Origin: Spirochaetales bacterium
GTDB lineage: Bacteria; Spirochaetota; Spirochaetia; DTKZ01
Direction of reading: 5' to 3'
Assembly (NCBI GenBank): GCA_017998025.1
Contig: JAGODW010000068.1
Location: forward strand, 1-7,259
Length of the DNA: 7,259 bases
Each line of letters opens with the position of its first letter. Positions within the stretch are counted from its first letter, which is position 1. The position numbers and the translations under genes were made by a program. Shown here one piece after another: positions 6,817 to 7,259 of the stretch. The notes beneath the pieces are model-generated. The model searched no databases and had not been told where the DNA came from. It saw only the letters and a program-made list of their open reading frames with translations.

Positions 6817-6830
6817 TAATGGTGGAGTCC

Positions 6831-6835
6831 AGGAG
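6831..6835 (+). promoter_or_regulatory. Ribosome binding site fixing the start of the second cupin
   Basis: AGGAG lies six bases before ATG 6842. The frame is open further upstream, but an earlier start (6788) would overlap the first cupin by about 29 bases, lacks an SD and adds unrelated residues (MWLLPYHPLS...), so 6842 is preferred. Confidence 0.85.
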
Positions 6836-6841
6836 TTTTGT

Positions 6842-7237
6842 ATGAAAGAAGATACGCTTGTTCTTCATGAAAGCGAAGTGGAAGAGAAGGACTTCCCCGG
6901 AAGGAAGTTGCGCTGGCTTGTAAGACCGGAGATTAATGGCACAAAAAACTATGCAGTAAATATGGTCCGACTTTCCGCAGGGGCAATAGTTAAACCTGCG
7001 CATTCCCATCAAACCAGTGAGGAGATTATCTACATCATCGAAGGAGAGGGAGAAGTCCTGATCGACGGAAAAGTATATGCGGTTCGAAAAGGTTCTGTAG
7101 TCGTGTTTCCCCAGAAATCGATCCATATGGTGCGAAACGCGGGCAATTCCGAATTACGGATTATTTGCTTTTTTGCTCCCCCAACAGACACAAGCCAGTA
7201 CACTTTTCACGAAGAGGTCGTGTTCCCCGGCGCGTAA
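6842..7237 (+). CDS. Small single-domain cupin (Cupin_2), canonical motif 1
   Basis: This 131-residue protein is a second, clearly different cupin. Motif 1 is canonical: H54-S-H56, E61 and G68 in AHSHQTSEEIIYIIEG. Motif 2 is G84, P90, H95 and N99 in GSVVVFPQKSIHMVRN, with Lys where the usual Gly of PxG stands. H54, H56, E61 and H95 are the expected metal ligands. A leading segment of about 35 residues (including EVEEKDFPGRKLRWLVRPE in its centre) and a tail ending FHEEVVFPGA flank the barrel. It shares only the fold pattern with the preceding cupin, so the pair is not a recent tandem duplication. It is 25 bases downstream of it and probably co-transcribed. Function is unknown: isomerase, lyase, dioxygenase or ligand-binding roles all occur in the family. 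Only 22 bases follow its stop, with no terminator visible. Confidence 0.87.
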   Translation: MKEDTLVLHESEVEEKDFPGRKLRWLVRPEINGTKNYAVNMVRLSAGAIVKPAHSHQTSEEIIYIIEGEGEVLIDGKVYAVRKGSVVVFPQKSIHMVRNAGNSELRIICFFAPPTDTSQYTFHEEVVFPGA

Positions 7238-7259
7238 GATTCAACATAAAAAATTGTAA

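Noticed and set aside
6788..6841. Longer start for the second cupin, overlapping the first cupin.
   Set aside because: No SD precedes 6788, and AGGAG at 6831-6835 sits at ideal distance to ATG 6842.

Overview
The window is a catabolic or uptake locus from a bacterium with a periplasm. It holds one divergently transcribed GntR-type regulator gene (minus strand, cut by the left window edge) and, on the plus strand, a tightly packed seven-gene cluster: a sugar-type periplasmic binding protein, an RbsA/MglA-type double ATPase, two RbsC-type permeases, a zinc-dependent medium-chain dehydrogenase and two different small cupins. The binding protein has a type I signal peptide ending AFA-GGSKEE, with no lipobox cysteine. 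That export signal and the GGSKE-like mature start resemble binding proteins of spirochaetes (Treponema/Spirochaeta-like), which is my best guess for the host. The guess is moderate at best, because nothing in the window is a taxonomic marker.

Layout: 1-599 (minus) is a FadR-subfamily GntR regulator whose C-terminal end lies outside the window. The 154-base divergent spacer (600-753) carries a promoter candidate on each strand, their -35 boxes 45 bases apart across a very AT-rich segment with an inverted repeat. 754-1809 is the binding protein. It is followed by a perfect 12-bp stem hairpin without a U-tract, then the ATPase (1913-3433), which overlaps the first permease (3430-4389) by ATGA. 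The second permease (4397-5380), dehydrogenase (5390-6457), cupin 1 (6472-6816) and cupin 2 (6842-7237) follow at gaps of 7 to 25 bases. No convincing terminator appears before the right edge, so the operon may continue. No stretch longer than 300 bases lacks a gene.

How it works together (inference): a small carbohydrate-like molecule is captured by the binding protein and imported by a two-permease, one-ATPase complex of the CUT2 (ribose/galactose) class. It is then oxidised by the dehydrogenase and perhaps isomerised, ring-opened or otherwise processed by one or both cupins. The FadR-type regulator probably senses a small acid or intermediate of the pathway and controls the divergent promoter region. 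The substrate cannot be read from the sequence. No kinase, aldolase or other diagnostic pathway enzyme is present in the window.

None of the components is a new family, but this combination of importer, dehydrogenase and two dissimilar cupins, one with an altered metal-site motif, is not one I can match to a characterised pathway.
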